Shown: in pieces, positions 52,129-60,635 of the stretch | Layout of the letters: the number at the start of each line of letters is the position of its first letter | Numbering within the stretch: position 1 is the stretch's first letter | Assembly: GCA_036337295.1 (NCBI GenBank) | Contig: JAYZEN010000003.1 | Location: 62,001-126,000 of the forward strand | From: Ketobacter sp036337295 | GTDB lineage: Bacteria; Pseudomonadota; Gammaproteobacteria; Pseudomonadales; Ketobacteraceae | Reading direction: 5' to 3' | DNA: 64,000 nucleotides | Position numbers and translations under genes: made by a program | Notes under the pieces: generated by a model | Database searches by the model: none | What the model saw: the letters and a program-made list of their open reading frames with translations, nothing else | Told to the model about the DNA's origin: nothing

Positions 52129-53133
52129 ATGCCGAACATTCACACCAAGCCTATTTTCTCCGTCGTCATTCCGGTTTATAACGTAGAACGCTACATCGAA
52201 GAATGCATTCAGTCGGTGCTGAACCAGACCTATCACAACTTTGAAATCATCTGTGTCGACGATGGTTCACCGGACGGTTCCATTGAACGGGTGCAACGCT
52301 TCAACGATCCGCGCATCCGCATTGTGCGGCAAAAAAACCGCGGTCTGGCCGCAGCCCGCAACACCGGCATCAACGCCAGCCGTGGTTTGTATATTGCGCT
52401 GCTGGATTCCGATGACGCCTGGCACCCCACCAAGCTGGCACAGCACTTCAAACACCTGAGCAGCAATCCACGATTGGGGGTTAGTTATTCCGCCAGTCTG
52501 TTTATGGACGACCACAGCAAGTCCATGGGCCTGGGCCAGTTTCCCAAGCTCACCCACATCGATGCCGCTGATATTTTCTGTCGCAATCCGGTGGGCAACG
52601 GCTCCGCCGCCGTACTGCGCAAGTCCATGTTGCTGGCGGTGGCACGACCGGCGCAGGCTGATCCACAGCGTATCGAATACTTCGATGAAACCATGCGTCA
52701 ATCGGAAGACGTAGAGTTCTGGCTGCGCCTGGCACTGACCACCGATTATCAGTTCGAAGGCATCGGTCAGGCCCTCACCTACTACCGCGTCAATGCATCG
52801 GGATTATCTGCCAACCTGGACAAGCAATATCAGGCCTGGCTCTATTCTGTAAACAAGAACCGTGCCCTGAATCCAGATTTTTATACGCGCTGGTTCCCCT
52901 TGGCCTGTGCGTTCCAGAAACTGTATCTGGCCCGGCGTGCCATCAAGTCTGGCCAGGGCACCACTGCCCTGAAACTGGTGCACGCAGCCCTGGCCGGGGA
53001 TGCGCGCATTCTGTGGCGCGAACCCACCAAAACTTTGCTTACCTATGGCGCGGCCTATCTCAGCCTACTGCCGCAAGCCTGGTTTGAGCGCCTGTTCAAC
53101 CTGGGCACCCAATGGTTTGGTCAGCGCTCATGA
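52129..53133 (+). CDS. Glycosyltransferase family 2
   Basis: A 334-residue GT-A enzyme. The N-terminal FSVVIPVYNVERYIEECIQS, ICVDDGSPDGS (nucleotide-binding Asp-Asp) and YIALLDSDDAWHP (DxD, metal) define the fold. It is cytoplasmic and adds a sugar to a lipid-linked repeat unit; the sugar is unknown. GCGGAGGTGCATC precedes ATG 52129. It opens the plus-strand arm of the exopolysaccharide cluster; its stop overlaps the next start by ATGA. Confidence 0.92.
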   Translation: MPNIHTKPIFSVVIPVYNVERYIEECIQSVLNQTYHNFEIICVDDGSPDGSIERVQRFNDPRIRIVRQKNRGLAAARNTGINASRGLYIALLDSDDAWHPTKLAQHFKHLSSNPRLGVSYSASLFMDDHSKSMGLGQFPKLTHIDAADIFCRNPVGNGSAAVLRKSMLLAVARPAQADPQRIEYFDETMRQSEDVEFWLRLALTTDYQFEGIGQALTYYRVNASGLSANLDKQYQAWLYSVNKNRALNPDFYTRWFPLACAFQKLYLARRAIKSGQGTTALKLVHAALAGDARILWREPTKTLLTYGAAYLSLLPQAWFERLFNLGTQWFGQRS

Positions 53134-53921
53134 ACACCTCAGCCCGCGCCCAGGCCACCTCTGTCCTGGTGTTCTCTATTGCCCTGAACGGCTATCAATG
53201 GCTGTACCGGAACCTGAGCGCAACCCATGCGGACTACGCAGAGCGTCACGGCTATGGTTACGTGCAGGTGCGCCACCCGGGGCTCAGTACGCTGGGTCGC
53301 GAAGTCTGCTGGCTCAAAATCCGGCTGGCCCTGGAGGCTCTGGTCTCCGGATATGAGTGGGTGGTGTTTCTGGACGCAGACACCCGGGTAGCGCCCCACA
53401 CACCGGCGGTGGAAACCGTGCAACGACCAGGGTGCCATTTATATGGGGCACGGGGCTTCAGCGGACGCCTGAACTCTGGCGTGCTGATCCTGCGACGTCA
53501 CCCGGACACGGAGCATTTACTGCGCTCTGCATTACACCTGGCCACCACGCCTGTGGACGCGGACTGTGATGTGGGCTGGGGCGAGAACGGTCACCTGATT
53601 CAGCTGTGTCGTACTGCTTCCTGTGTTCACTATCTGGATCAAAAATGGAATAACAATCAGCGACCGGAGCTGGACGACTATATCCGTCATTTCAGCGCCG
53701 GTCCGTTACAGCATCACCACCAGGCCAATCCCCTTCACTCCGGACTGGGGCGCACCCTTTTTCACGGTGCCCGCCTGCTGGGTGTGGTGCGCGCTCACCT
53801 GCCTTGGCCGCAAGCGGGCTTTCACCAAAACCTGGAACAGCTCAGTCGCCGGGTGTTTCAGCACTACCCGCAGTTTCAACAGCACTCTGCACCCAACCTG
53901 AATATACGAGCAGTCTCATGA
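53130..53921 (+). CDS. Putative GT-A glycosyltransferase (GT34/nucleotide-diphospho-sugar type)
   Basis: A 263-residue protein with a GT-A-like core: VLVFSIALNGYQWLYRNL, WLKIRLALEALVSGYEWVVF, LDADTRVAP (D-x-D), GFSGRLNSGVLILRRHP, and WGENGHLIQLC followed by LDQKWNNNQ. The layout (KI...L.. EWVVFLDADT...NSGV) is that of the galactosyl/mannosyl-transferase GMA12-like group. It starts at ATG 53130 inside the stop of the preceding gene and overlaps the flippase start by ATGA. The sugar is unknown. Confidence 0.75.
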   Translation: MNTSARAQATSVLVFSIALNGYQWLYRNLSATHADYAERHGYGYVQVRHPGLSTLGREVCWLKIRLALEALVSGYEWVVFLDADTRVAPHTPAVETVQRPGCHLYGARGFSGRLNSGVLILRRHPDTEHLLRSALHLATTPVDADCDVGWGENGHLIQLCRTASCVHYLDQKWNNNQRPELDDYIRHFSAGPLQHHHQANPLHSGLGRTLFHGARLLGVVRAHLPWPQAGFHQNLEQLSRRVFQHYPQFQQHSAPNLNIRAVS

Positions 53922-55204
53922 TCGCACATGTTGTCGCACGCCTGCGTTGCAATGCCCTGCTGGGTAACCTCTCCTGGATGATGGTGGCGGAAATCCTGTC
54001 ACGGGCCTCACGTTTCCTCACTTTGTTTGTATTGGCTGCCAGTTTCAGCAGCGCACAATACGGCAGCATCATGCTGGCCCTGATGTGCCACGAAATTCTA
54101 CGGGTATTTACCCAGTTGGGTGCCGGCGCCATGGTGATCCAATGCCGTGACGATGATCTGGAACGGATCTCTGGCAATGCCCTCACCCTGCAATGGAGCA
54201 TCGCCCTGTCGGTGGCGGCGTTACAAATCGCCATCGCCCCTTTTCTGGCTGCGTTCTATTCCAACCCCGACATTGAATCGCTGCTGGTGACCATGGCCCT
54301 CGCCCATGTTATTTACCCATTAGTGTCTATCAAAGTATTCCGCCTGCAACGGGCCAATCGCATGCGCTACTTCGGCATTGCTTCCGGCTCCTGCATCGCA
54401 TTCGAAAACATTCTGGTGGCGGCATTGGTGTTACTGGATGCCAGCCTGGCCATGATCGCCTACAGCAAAGTGGCCGCCGCCGTATTCTGGGTTATGTTGT
54501 TTTTGCGGTCGATGCCGATCCGGGTACGTCCGGTGCTGGATGTGCTCACCCTGCGTCAACTGTTGGGCTTTTCCAGCAAGGTGTTCGGCAGCGAGCTGGT
54601 GCGGGCGTTGCGCTGGCAAGCGGATTCCCTGTTTGCCGCCCGCCTGTTGAGCCCCGAACTGTTCGGCCTGTACAGTTTTGCCAAGAGCGCCAGCATCGGC
54701 ATCAGCCAGTCGTTCAGCGCCGCGTACCTGGCCGGTTCCTATCCTTATCTGAGCCAGCAGCATCGTGCCGGGCAGTGGCCGCGGGCCTTGCGTCTCTGCG
54801 TTATGGTCACTACCGCCATTCTGGTGTTGTATCTGTTGCAGGCTTTACTGGCGCCCTGGTACATCACCTTGCTGTTCGGTGATCGCTGGCAAGCTGCCAT
54901 CGACGTGGCCCAGCTGATGTGTCTGGTCGCCATTCCGGTGCTGATCGCCGACCTGCTGGCCTTAACCTGGCGGGTACAACACCGGGTTGGCCGCGAGCTG
55001 GGTTACATCACACTATGCAGTACTGTACTCCTGGCCACCCTGGTCCTGTTCACGCCGGATTCGCCCCTGGCCATGGCCTGCCTGGTGCTCAGCGTCAGTG
55101 GCGGCTGGGTGGTCATGGGGCTACTGTGCCTGATACCCGCATGGTGGTCCCGCTGGGGCAAGCAGCTGAATGCCATCACGGCCACCTCAGTTGCCAACCA
55201 CTAA
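53918..55204 (+). CDS. Polysaccharide flippase (Wzx-like, MATE/MVF superfamily)
   Basis: A 428-residue inner-membrane protein with about 12 TM helices (FLTLFVLAASFSSAQYGSIML; FGSELVRALRWQADSLFAAR; AILVLYLLQALLAPWYITLL). The wording YG-x-I-x-L and DSL-x-AARLL is typical of oligosaccharide flippases. It moves undecaprenyl-linked repeat units across the inner membrane. ATG 53918 overlaps the upstream stop; longer frames start within that gene and lack a TM. It works with the polymerase/ligase on the converging arm. Confidence 0.9.
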   Translation: MIAHVVARLRCNALLGNLSWMMVAEILSRASRFLTLFVLAASFSSAQYGSIMLALMCHEILRVFTQLGAGAMVIQCRDDDLERISGNALTLQWSIALSVAALQIAIAPFLAAFYSNPDIESLLVTMALAHVIYPLVSIKVFRLQRANRMRYFGIASGSCIAFENILVAALVLLDASLAMIAYSKVAAAVFWVMLFLRSMPIRVRPVLDVLTLRQLLGFSSKVFGSELVRALRWQADSLFAARLLSPELFGLYSFAKSASIGISQSFSAAYLAGSYPYLSQQHRAGQWPRALRLCVMVTTAILVLYLLQALLAPWYITLLFGDRWQAAIDVAQLMCLVAIPVLIADLLALTWRVQHRVGRELGYITLCSTVLLATLVLFTPDSPLAMACLVLSVSGGWVVMGLLCLIPAWWSRWGKQLNAITATSVANH

Positions 55205-55235
55205 CAGTCGAACCCCTGATTCCAAGGTCACCCCG

Positions 55236-55649
55236 ATGAGCATCAATATCGACCAGCATACCGACGCCTTCACCCACCACGTTTACCAGCAGATCGATCC
55301 GGCCGTTCGTTCCACCTTCACCCCCCGCCAGGTGACTGCCATCGAGAACGCGATTCGCGCCAGTCGCCCTTACCAGAAACACCCGATCGATCTCCGTGGC
55401 ACCTTCCCGCTTTATTTTGTCCGCATTTATTTCGTGTTGCTGATGGGGCGAGACAAGCGCTCGCAAACCCGCAACCAGGAAGAGCGACGTCGGCGCCACG
55501 CCGCCATGGGCAGCGCCCTGCTCAGCGTGTACATCATACTCAGTATGTTAACGCCCCTGTTATTGTTGGTCCTCTATCTGCTCAAATCCGTGCTGGGGAT
55601 TGACCTGTTCGCCGATCTGCACCTGTCCGATTTTTTGAACTACCAATAA
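55236..55649 (+). CDS. Small membrane protein of the exopolysaccharide cluster
   Basis: A 137-residue protein: a soluble N-terminal half (YQQIDPAVRSTFTPRQVTAI, IRASRPYQKHPIDLRG), a hydrophobic stretch (PLYFVRIYFVLLMGRDKRS), an Arg/Glu-rich basic linker and a C-terminal TM (ALLSVYIILSMLTPLLLLVL). I have seen closely similar small proteins in other exopolysaccharide clusters, but the family has no settled function. AAGGT precedes ATG 55236. Last gene of the plus-strand arm. Confidence 0.7.
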   Translation: MSINIDQHTDAFTHHVYQQIDPAVRSTFTPRQVTAIENAIRASRPYQKHPIDLRGTFPLYFVRIYFVLLMGRDKRSQTRNQEERRRRHAAMGSALLSVYIILSMLTPLLLLVLYLLKSVLGIDLFADLHLSDFLNYQ

Positions 55650-55652
55650 AAA

Positions 55653-55673
55653 ACCCCGGTGCACTACCGGGGT
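55653..55673. terminator. Bidirectional terminator between the two exopolysaccharide arms
   Basis: 8-bp stem (ACCCCGGT / ACCGGGGT) with loop GCACT. On the minus strand it is followed by TTTTTTATTGG (strong); on the plus strand by CCTGTTCTTCTCC (weaker). It separates converging transcription units. Confidence 0.8.
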
Positions 55674-55713
55674 CCTGTTCTTCTCCTGTTGCCTGTTCAG
55701 ACAACCGTATTCC

Positions 55714-56652
55714 TCACGCTGCCATCGCAGGGCGCTCCCGCATACTGGCCAACAGATAACGGGTTTGCCACCACAGGTAACGTTTCCAACGACGCCGGCA
55801 GCGGTCGTCCTCCAGCAAGCGGCGCGCGGCACTGAGATTACCGGCGCGAATGTTGAGGGAGGCCACATGCAGCAGGTGACCTGCCGTATAGTCCAGGATG
55901 GATTCCCGCAATTCCGGTGCCAGTTCACCACGCTCGGCCAGGTTGGCCAAACGCTGGCTGAATGGACACTCCTGCTCTGGGATGTTGTGCAGGCAGGCCC
56001 GGTTGTCCGCATCTATGTGATAGAAGGAGGAAACCCGGCGACTGTAGGCCAGGGCACCCCGCAAAGCCGCCTTGCTAAACAGATCCTGATCCTCACCCAT
56101 GGGCTCCCCTTCCGGGAAGCCACCCAGTTCATTGAGCAGCGCTTTGGTCATGCACAGCGACGACATATGGAATGGCAAATCGCCGTGGGCACACACTTCA
56201 AAAAAATTGTCCAGCAGGGTACGCACGCCACCCAAGGCCAGACGCCGCACTGCCGGGTCCACATAATCCTGATCACCCACCACAAGCTGATAGGCGGTGG
56301 TGAAAGCGGTGGCATTGGGAAAGCGATGGATCAACAGGTGAATCTCCTCCAGAAAATGCGGTTCCCAGCGGTCGTCCGCGTCCAGAAACGCCACGTAGTC
56401 GTGGCTGGCTTCGGCGATGCCCCGATTGCGGGCGCGGGAGACACCACCGTTGGGCTGGCGCAGATAACGTACCCGGCTGCCGTACTCCTGCAAAACCCAC
56501 TCACCGCCGCCGTCGGTGGAACCATCATCAACTACAATCACTTCATCGGGTTTCAGGGTTTGGCTGAACACCGATTGCAGCGCCCGTTCAATATGGGCAC
56601 GTTTGTTATACAGCGGAATAACTACGGAAATGGTCGGTATGCGTAACAACAT
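55714..56652 (-). CDS. Glycosyltransferase family 2
   Basis: A 312-residue GT-A enzyme: ISVVIPLYNKRAHIERALQS, VIVVDDGSTDGGGEWV, GGVSRARNRGIAEASHDYVA and FLDADDRWEPHF (DxD). ATG 56652 (MLLRIPTISVV) has CTGGAG 8 bases upstream; the longer frame begins 30 bases earlier without a ribosome site. Its start lies 47 bases inside the pyruvyltransferase gene, an unusually long overlap for this cluster. Last gene of the minus-strand arm, ahead of the shared terminator. Confidence 0.92.
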   Translation of the reverse strand: MLLRIPTISVVIPLYNKRAHIERALQSVFSQTLKPDEVIVVDDGSTDGGGEWVLQEYGSRVRYLRQPNGGVSRARNRGIAEASHDYVAFLDADDRWEPHFLEEIHLLIHRFPNATAFTTAYQLVVGDQDYVDPAVRRLALGGVRTLLDNFFEVCAHGDLPFHMSSLCMTKALLNELGGFPEGEPMGEDQDLFSKAALRGALAYSRRVSSFYHIDADNRACLHNIPEQECPFSQRLANLAERGELAPELRESILDYTAGHLLHVASLNIRAGNLSAARRLLEDDRCRRRWKRYLWWQTRYLLASMRERPAMAA

Positions 56653-57736
56653 AATCACTACTCCAGTTTTTGATAGAGGCATTCACAGCCTGGGCCACCG
56701 GTAAGCGGGCCAGTTCAAATCCTTCGTCCAGGCCTTCACAGAGTTCATCGGTGAGGCTGTCGGCTTGCAATGTGGCACAGTCAAAGCGCAGGTGGGAGGG
56801 CACGCCGGCCTGTTCACACCATCCTTCACACTTCGGGTGATAGTTCAGGGACAGCACCGGGGTCTCGGTCATATAAGCGAAAATAGAACCGTGCAGACGC
56901 ATGCTGAGCACGACGCGATAACCCGCCATCTGCTGCAGTACGTTAAACGGATTGGAATCGTAATCCACAAACCGCACCGGCACCCGCGAGTCCATCATTG
57001 CAGCCACTTCGCGGTGTACTGCGGCGTCACCCCATTGCGGGTGGCCATTGAAATTCTGAAAGTAAACCGGTTCGCCGCTGTAAAAGTGCGCCATGTCCAG
57101 GGCACGGGCAATTTGCTTGAGCCGGACCTGCTCTGTAACCAAATCCCCTTGCAACCGCTCTTTCGGGCACAGGCACACACCAATCCCATGGCGGCGCCGC
57201 GACGGCAGATGAAAGCGCGGATGCTGCAACAACGACGGTGCCAGATCGAAGGTCTGCTCCACATGGGCAGTGGGGGCGATGGCGTCGGCGATCTCTTTAC
57301 TGGCAGCATCCCGCACGCCCACAAAACTCAAACGCTGCAGCAGCTTTGCGCAGGAGCGCTCCGCCGCCACGCTGTCGAAGGGGCCAATACCCACCCCCAG
57401 GGCCAGGTGACCGGTACCGCCCACCAGACTCAACAGATCCCGGTTCAGATCCAGATCCCTTCGACTGTGGAATACCGAACCACCGCCGAAGATCACCCGA
57501 TTGCTGCGATAAGCCGCGCCGTACTGACGAAAGCGATTACTGCCAGGCACCCGCTGCGGTTCCGCCAGCAAGGCATTAAAGTGACCCACACCGGGCACGG
57601 ACAGCGCGCGCGGGGAGTTGACGAAAAATTCACGCGCCCCCAGATACTGTTTAGCGCCCATGGCGGTAGCGCATAACAGCGCGTCGTCACCACTGTTCTG
57701 CATGCCGTAGTAGCCCATCAAAAATGTCTTAGTCAT
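56606..57736 (-). CDS. Polysaccharide pyruvyltransferase family protein
   Basis: A 376-residue enzyme of the PS_pyruv_trans family, which transfers pyruvate from PEP as a ketal onto sugars or acts as a related glycosyltransferase. Motifs: GYYGMQNSGDDALLCATAMG (N-terminal), VIFGGGSVFHSRRDLDLN, LALGVGIGPFDSVAAERSC and VVLSMRLHGSIFAYMTETPVL (C-terminal RLHG). A pyruvyl cap would add negative charge to the polymer. GAAGGAGAGC precedes ATG 57736. It overlaps the polymerase gene by 8 bases and the downstream glycosyltransferase by 47. Confidence 0.88.
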   Translation of the reverse strand: MTKTFLMGYYGMQNSGDDALLCATAMGAKQYLGAREFFVNSPRALSVPGVGHFNALLAEPQRVPGSNRFRQYGAAYRSNRVIFGGGSVFHSRRDLDLNRDLLSLVGGTGHLALGVGIGPFDSVAAERSCAKLLQRLSFVGVRDAASKEIADAIAPTAHVEQTFDLAPSLLQHPRFHLPSRRRHGIGVCLCPKERLQGDLVTEQVRLKQIARALDMAHFYSGEPVYFQNFNGHPQWGDAAVHREVAAMMDSRVPVRFVDYDSNPFNVLQQMAGYRVVLSMRLHGSIFAYMTETPVLSLNYHPKCEGWCEQAGVPSHLRFDCATLQADSLTDELCEGLDEGFELARLPVAQAVNASIKNWSSDYVVTHTDHFRSYSAV

Positions 57737-59027
57737 TGGATTGCTCTCCTTCTTTCAACGGATTCAACGTCATGCCCAGCCACAACAACGCGGGCCAAAG
57801 CAAATACGCCAGGATTTCCAGGTTTTCGAAAAAGCTGTAACACACCAGAATGGTCATCAGTAGAATACTGACCCAGACGGCGGATCGGTTGCCGCACACC
57901 AGCGCCAGATACAACGCCGTGATCACCATGGGAACGGCCAGGGCGAACAACCCCACCAGACCCTTTACAAATAACAGCCCGTACCAACTGTGGTGACTGC
58001 CGATGGGCATGAACTCCACCATCTTGGGCCCGGTTTCAATCACCCCGTGACCCCAGATCGGTGCCTCTGCCTGCCAGCGTTGCAGCGCCAGGTTCGCCAG
58101 CGCTGCCCGCACCCGGGTGGAACCGGGGCGGCTATCCTTGGCCTGCTGGTACAAATCCATGACGCCTTCATAAATGGGCTGGCCCAGCAGCAGTACCACG
58201 CAGGCCAACGTGCCCAGCATCAGCAACGCCATCGGCAAGGGCAGACGACGAAACACAATCAATGCGGGGATCAGCATGACGAAGATGGCCCAACCGGCAC
58301 GGGACTGACAGAACAGGCACATGAACAACGCCCCCACAAAACCGACGTTACGCCAGAAACGATTGCGTTCCTGGGAACAGATCACCAGATAGATGCAGGC
58401 CATCAGACCGGCGGCGGGCGCCCAGGGAGCAAAGAAGGGCCAACGCGGACGGCCGGACTCCGGGTTCATCCCGAACAGGTTCACTTCGAAGGTACTGATG
58501 GGACCGCCGATGGCTTTCAAAGGCGACAGGTACAGGGGGCCATCCAGGCCCACCATGAATCCAGCCAGCCCCAATGGCACAAAGACGATGGCCTGCGCGG
58601 CCAACACGCAACAGGCGCGGATCAGAATGGCGGGCTTGAAGTCGATGACCGCCCCCAGCAAGGGAAACAACGCCAACAATGCCCAGCCCTTGGCCCAGCC
58701 AATGCTGGATTTGATGGTCTGGCCGGTGCCCATGTTGTAATCGTGATGCGCCACCCACAGCGCCACCAACATCACCAGCATGCCGATGATCCAGACCCAG
58801 ACGGTCGCCGGAACCACCGCACGCTCAGGCCAACGCCCATCCACAAAAGCCCGCAGCAACACCACGGCCAATAGCGCCCAGCCGATCAGGGAACCCACCA
58901 CATACAGGGTACCGGTCAGGTAGAACCCGTAGGTGAACACGATGCCGATCCAGATGAGGCGTTCCTCAGTGCTGGTGACGCTGTTTTGGCTGATCGCGGT
59001 GTCATGTCGAATCGCAGTGGTGGTCAT
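57729..59027 (-). CDS. O-antigen polymerase/ligase family membrane protein (Wzy-like)
   Basis: A 432-residue polytopic inner-membrane protein with about 11-12 TM helices and a long periplasmic loop. The Wzy_C/O-antigen ligase signature is present: NVGFVGALFMCLFCQSRAGW, STRVRAALANLALQRWQAEA, PIWGHGVIETG, PIGSHHSWYGLLFVKGL. In this setting it most likely polymerises the repeat unit. ATG 59027 (MTTTAIRHD) is chosen for AGG upstream; the frame runs 29 codons further without a ribosome site. Confidence 0.87.
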   Translation of the reverse strand: MTTTAIRHDTAISQNSVTSTEERLIWIGIVFTYGFYLTGTLYVVGSLIGWALLAVVLLRAFVDGRWPERAVVPATVWVWIIGMLVMLVALWVAHHDYNMGTGQTIKSSIGWAKGWALLALFPLLGAVIDFKPAILIRACCVLAAQAIVFVPLGLAGFMVGLDGPLYLSPLKAIGGPISTFEVNLFGMNPESGRPRWPFFAPWAPAAGLMACIYLVICSQERNRFWRNVGFVGALFMCLFCQSRAGWAIFVMLIPALIVFRRLPLPMALLMLGTLACVVLLLGQPIYEGVMDLYQQAKDSRPGSTRVRAALANLALQRWQAEAPIWGHGVIETGPKMVEFMPIGSHHSWYGLLFVKGLVGLFALAVPMVITALYLALVCGNRSAVWVSILLMTILVCYSFFENLEILAYLLWPALLWLGMTLNPLKEGEQSND

Positions 59028-59218
59028 GGTGCCTGCATTACGCTCGTCAGTTGCTGTCAAGGGTAAGAGTACTTTTGCAGACCCCGTGCCAGTCCGAGAA
59101 AACATCACAACCAACTGATTAGTATGGCATTTTCAAAATCTAAACAAATTTGCTTTGCGCTCGTTACCAGACCCATTCCCAAACTGCAAAGCAGGCCGGT
59201 TTGCAGGATGGAAACGGA

Positions 59219-60625
59219 TCAGGAACGGTTGAGAAGGCGGGCAAGGAGGAATTCCCGCTGCCAGATGATGATCAGCACCGCGCTGATGAACACATAGCCC
59301 AGTATCGCCCCGGCCGCTGCCACTTTCAGGCTTGGACTCGTTTTCTGAAGCGGATCATTGGGCGCGGTCATCAGTTGCACCACAGGATAAGAGGCGAAGA
59401 TGTCCGCCTTGCCTGCTTCCAACTCTGCAGCAGCCGAGGTATAGACTGCTTCCGCCAGATCGTGCTCACGTTGCAGGCGCTTCAGCTCAGTGGCTTCCCG
59501 GGCCAGAATGCGCAGCTCATCCTGCAGCCGCTGTTCAGTCAGGCGCAGGTCATCCACTCGGGCATGGATACCCTGCACCTGGGCATACGAGCCGATCAGC
59601 TCTTTGAAAAGGTTGGCACGCTGGGGACTGGCGTTGAGGTTCACCGTATGCAGCATTTGCGCATGGCCCATTCCCAGAATGGTGGCGCTGCGATCGTAGG
59701 CCGCTTTTTCCGCCTTCACCAGACGGGTTTCGCTGGCTTTCACCTTGGGATGGTTGCGCCCCCACACCGACGAAAACTCGCTGATCTGCTTGGCACTCTC
59801 ATCCAGCTCTTTAAGATGCCCTACAAACTGCGCATCGGTTTGCAGTTTGAACGCTCGCCCTGCCAAGTCAGGAGACACGCCCAGGTCATAGCTCAACTGC
59901 GCCACCATATTGCGCAGGTGCTGTTCTTCCGCCTGGGAAGAGTGAATCTGCGAGCGCAACTCCGACAGATGCCGGGTATGCTGCTGCAATTGCTCTTCTG
60001 ATACCAGGAGGGAACGCTGCTGAAACTCCACCAGGGCCCGCCGGGTGACATTGACCCGCTCAATATACTGATCGAGTACCTTCATGATACTTTCATCCCG
60101 ACGTTGGGCTTCATCTTTACGCAGCGCATCCAGGTGATCCTGAAACGCATCGTACAAGGCCAGCGCTTTAGCCTGAGCCAGGGAGCCGCTGGGCGCCCGC
60201 AGTTCAACACTGAGGATACTGGTTTGTTCTGTCAGTTTGATGCGCGGCAAGCCAAACACTTCCAGCGGCAGCTCCACTGCGCTAGCCGCCGTCTTCAGTA
60301 CCTCGCGGCTTTTCAGTATTTCCCGATAGTTCACCCGCGGGTTGAACGTGGCGCTGGAATAGGGGGATTGAGTGCTGGATGACACGTGGCCCACTTCATT
60401 GAGACGCACACTGTTGGACGATCCGGAGCCCGGTAATACCAGGGCCATGGAACTGCTGTACATTGGCGTTTGACGCAGATACACCAGCAACACCGCCGTC
60501 ACCAGGCCGTAGCAGACCGCTGCCCACAACAGGTAGGGGTTGCGCAGGAATTGACGACGACGGGCCCGGCGCCGATCCGCGTCCGTCGGGATTTTCAGCT
60601 GCTTGTGAGCTTCCACCGGATTCAT
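59219..60625 (-). CDS. Wzz/GumC-type polysaccharide co-polymerase without kinase domain
   Basis: A 468-residue inner-membrane protein: TM1 (PYLLWAAVCYGLVTAVLLVYL), a periplasmic Wzz-type domain (YSSSMALVLPGSGSSN), a long coiled-coil region (~170-400), and a C-terminal TM (VAAAGAILGYVFISAVLIII). There is no Walker A/B or Tyr-rich tail, so it is not a Wzc tyrosine kinase, and no such kinase is nearby. It sets chain length and links export to the Wza channel. Two tandem ATGs exist (60628 and 60625); AAGGA is 4 and 7 bases before them, so the second is preferred. Its ribosome site overlaps the wza stop. Confidence 0.85.
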   Translation of the reverse strand: MNPVEAHKQLKIPTDADRRRARRRQFLRNPYLLWAAVCYGLVTAVLLVYLRQTPMYSSSMALVLPGSGSSNSVRLNEVGHVSSSTQSPYSSATFNPRVNYREILKSREVLKTAASAVELPLEVFGLPRIKLTEQTSILSVELRAPSGSLAQAKALALYDAFQDHLDALRKDEAQRRDESIMKVLDQYIERVNVTRRALVEFQQRSLLVSEEQLQQHTRHLSELRSQIHSSQAEEQHLRNMVAQLSYDLGVSPDLAGRAFKLQTDAQFVGHLKELDESAKQISEFSSVWGRNHPKVKASETRLVKAEKAAYDRSATILGMGHAQMLHTVNLNASPQRANLFKELIGSYAQVQGIHARVDDLRLTEQRLQDELRILAREATELKRLQREHDLAEAVYTSAAAELEAGKADIFASYPVVQLMTAPNDPLQKTSPSLKVAAAGAILGYVFISAVLIIIWQREFLLARLLNRS

Positions 60626-60635
60626 CATCACGTCC

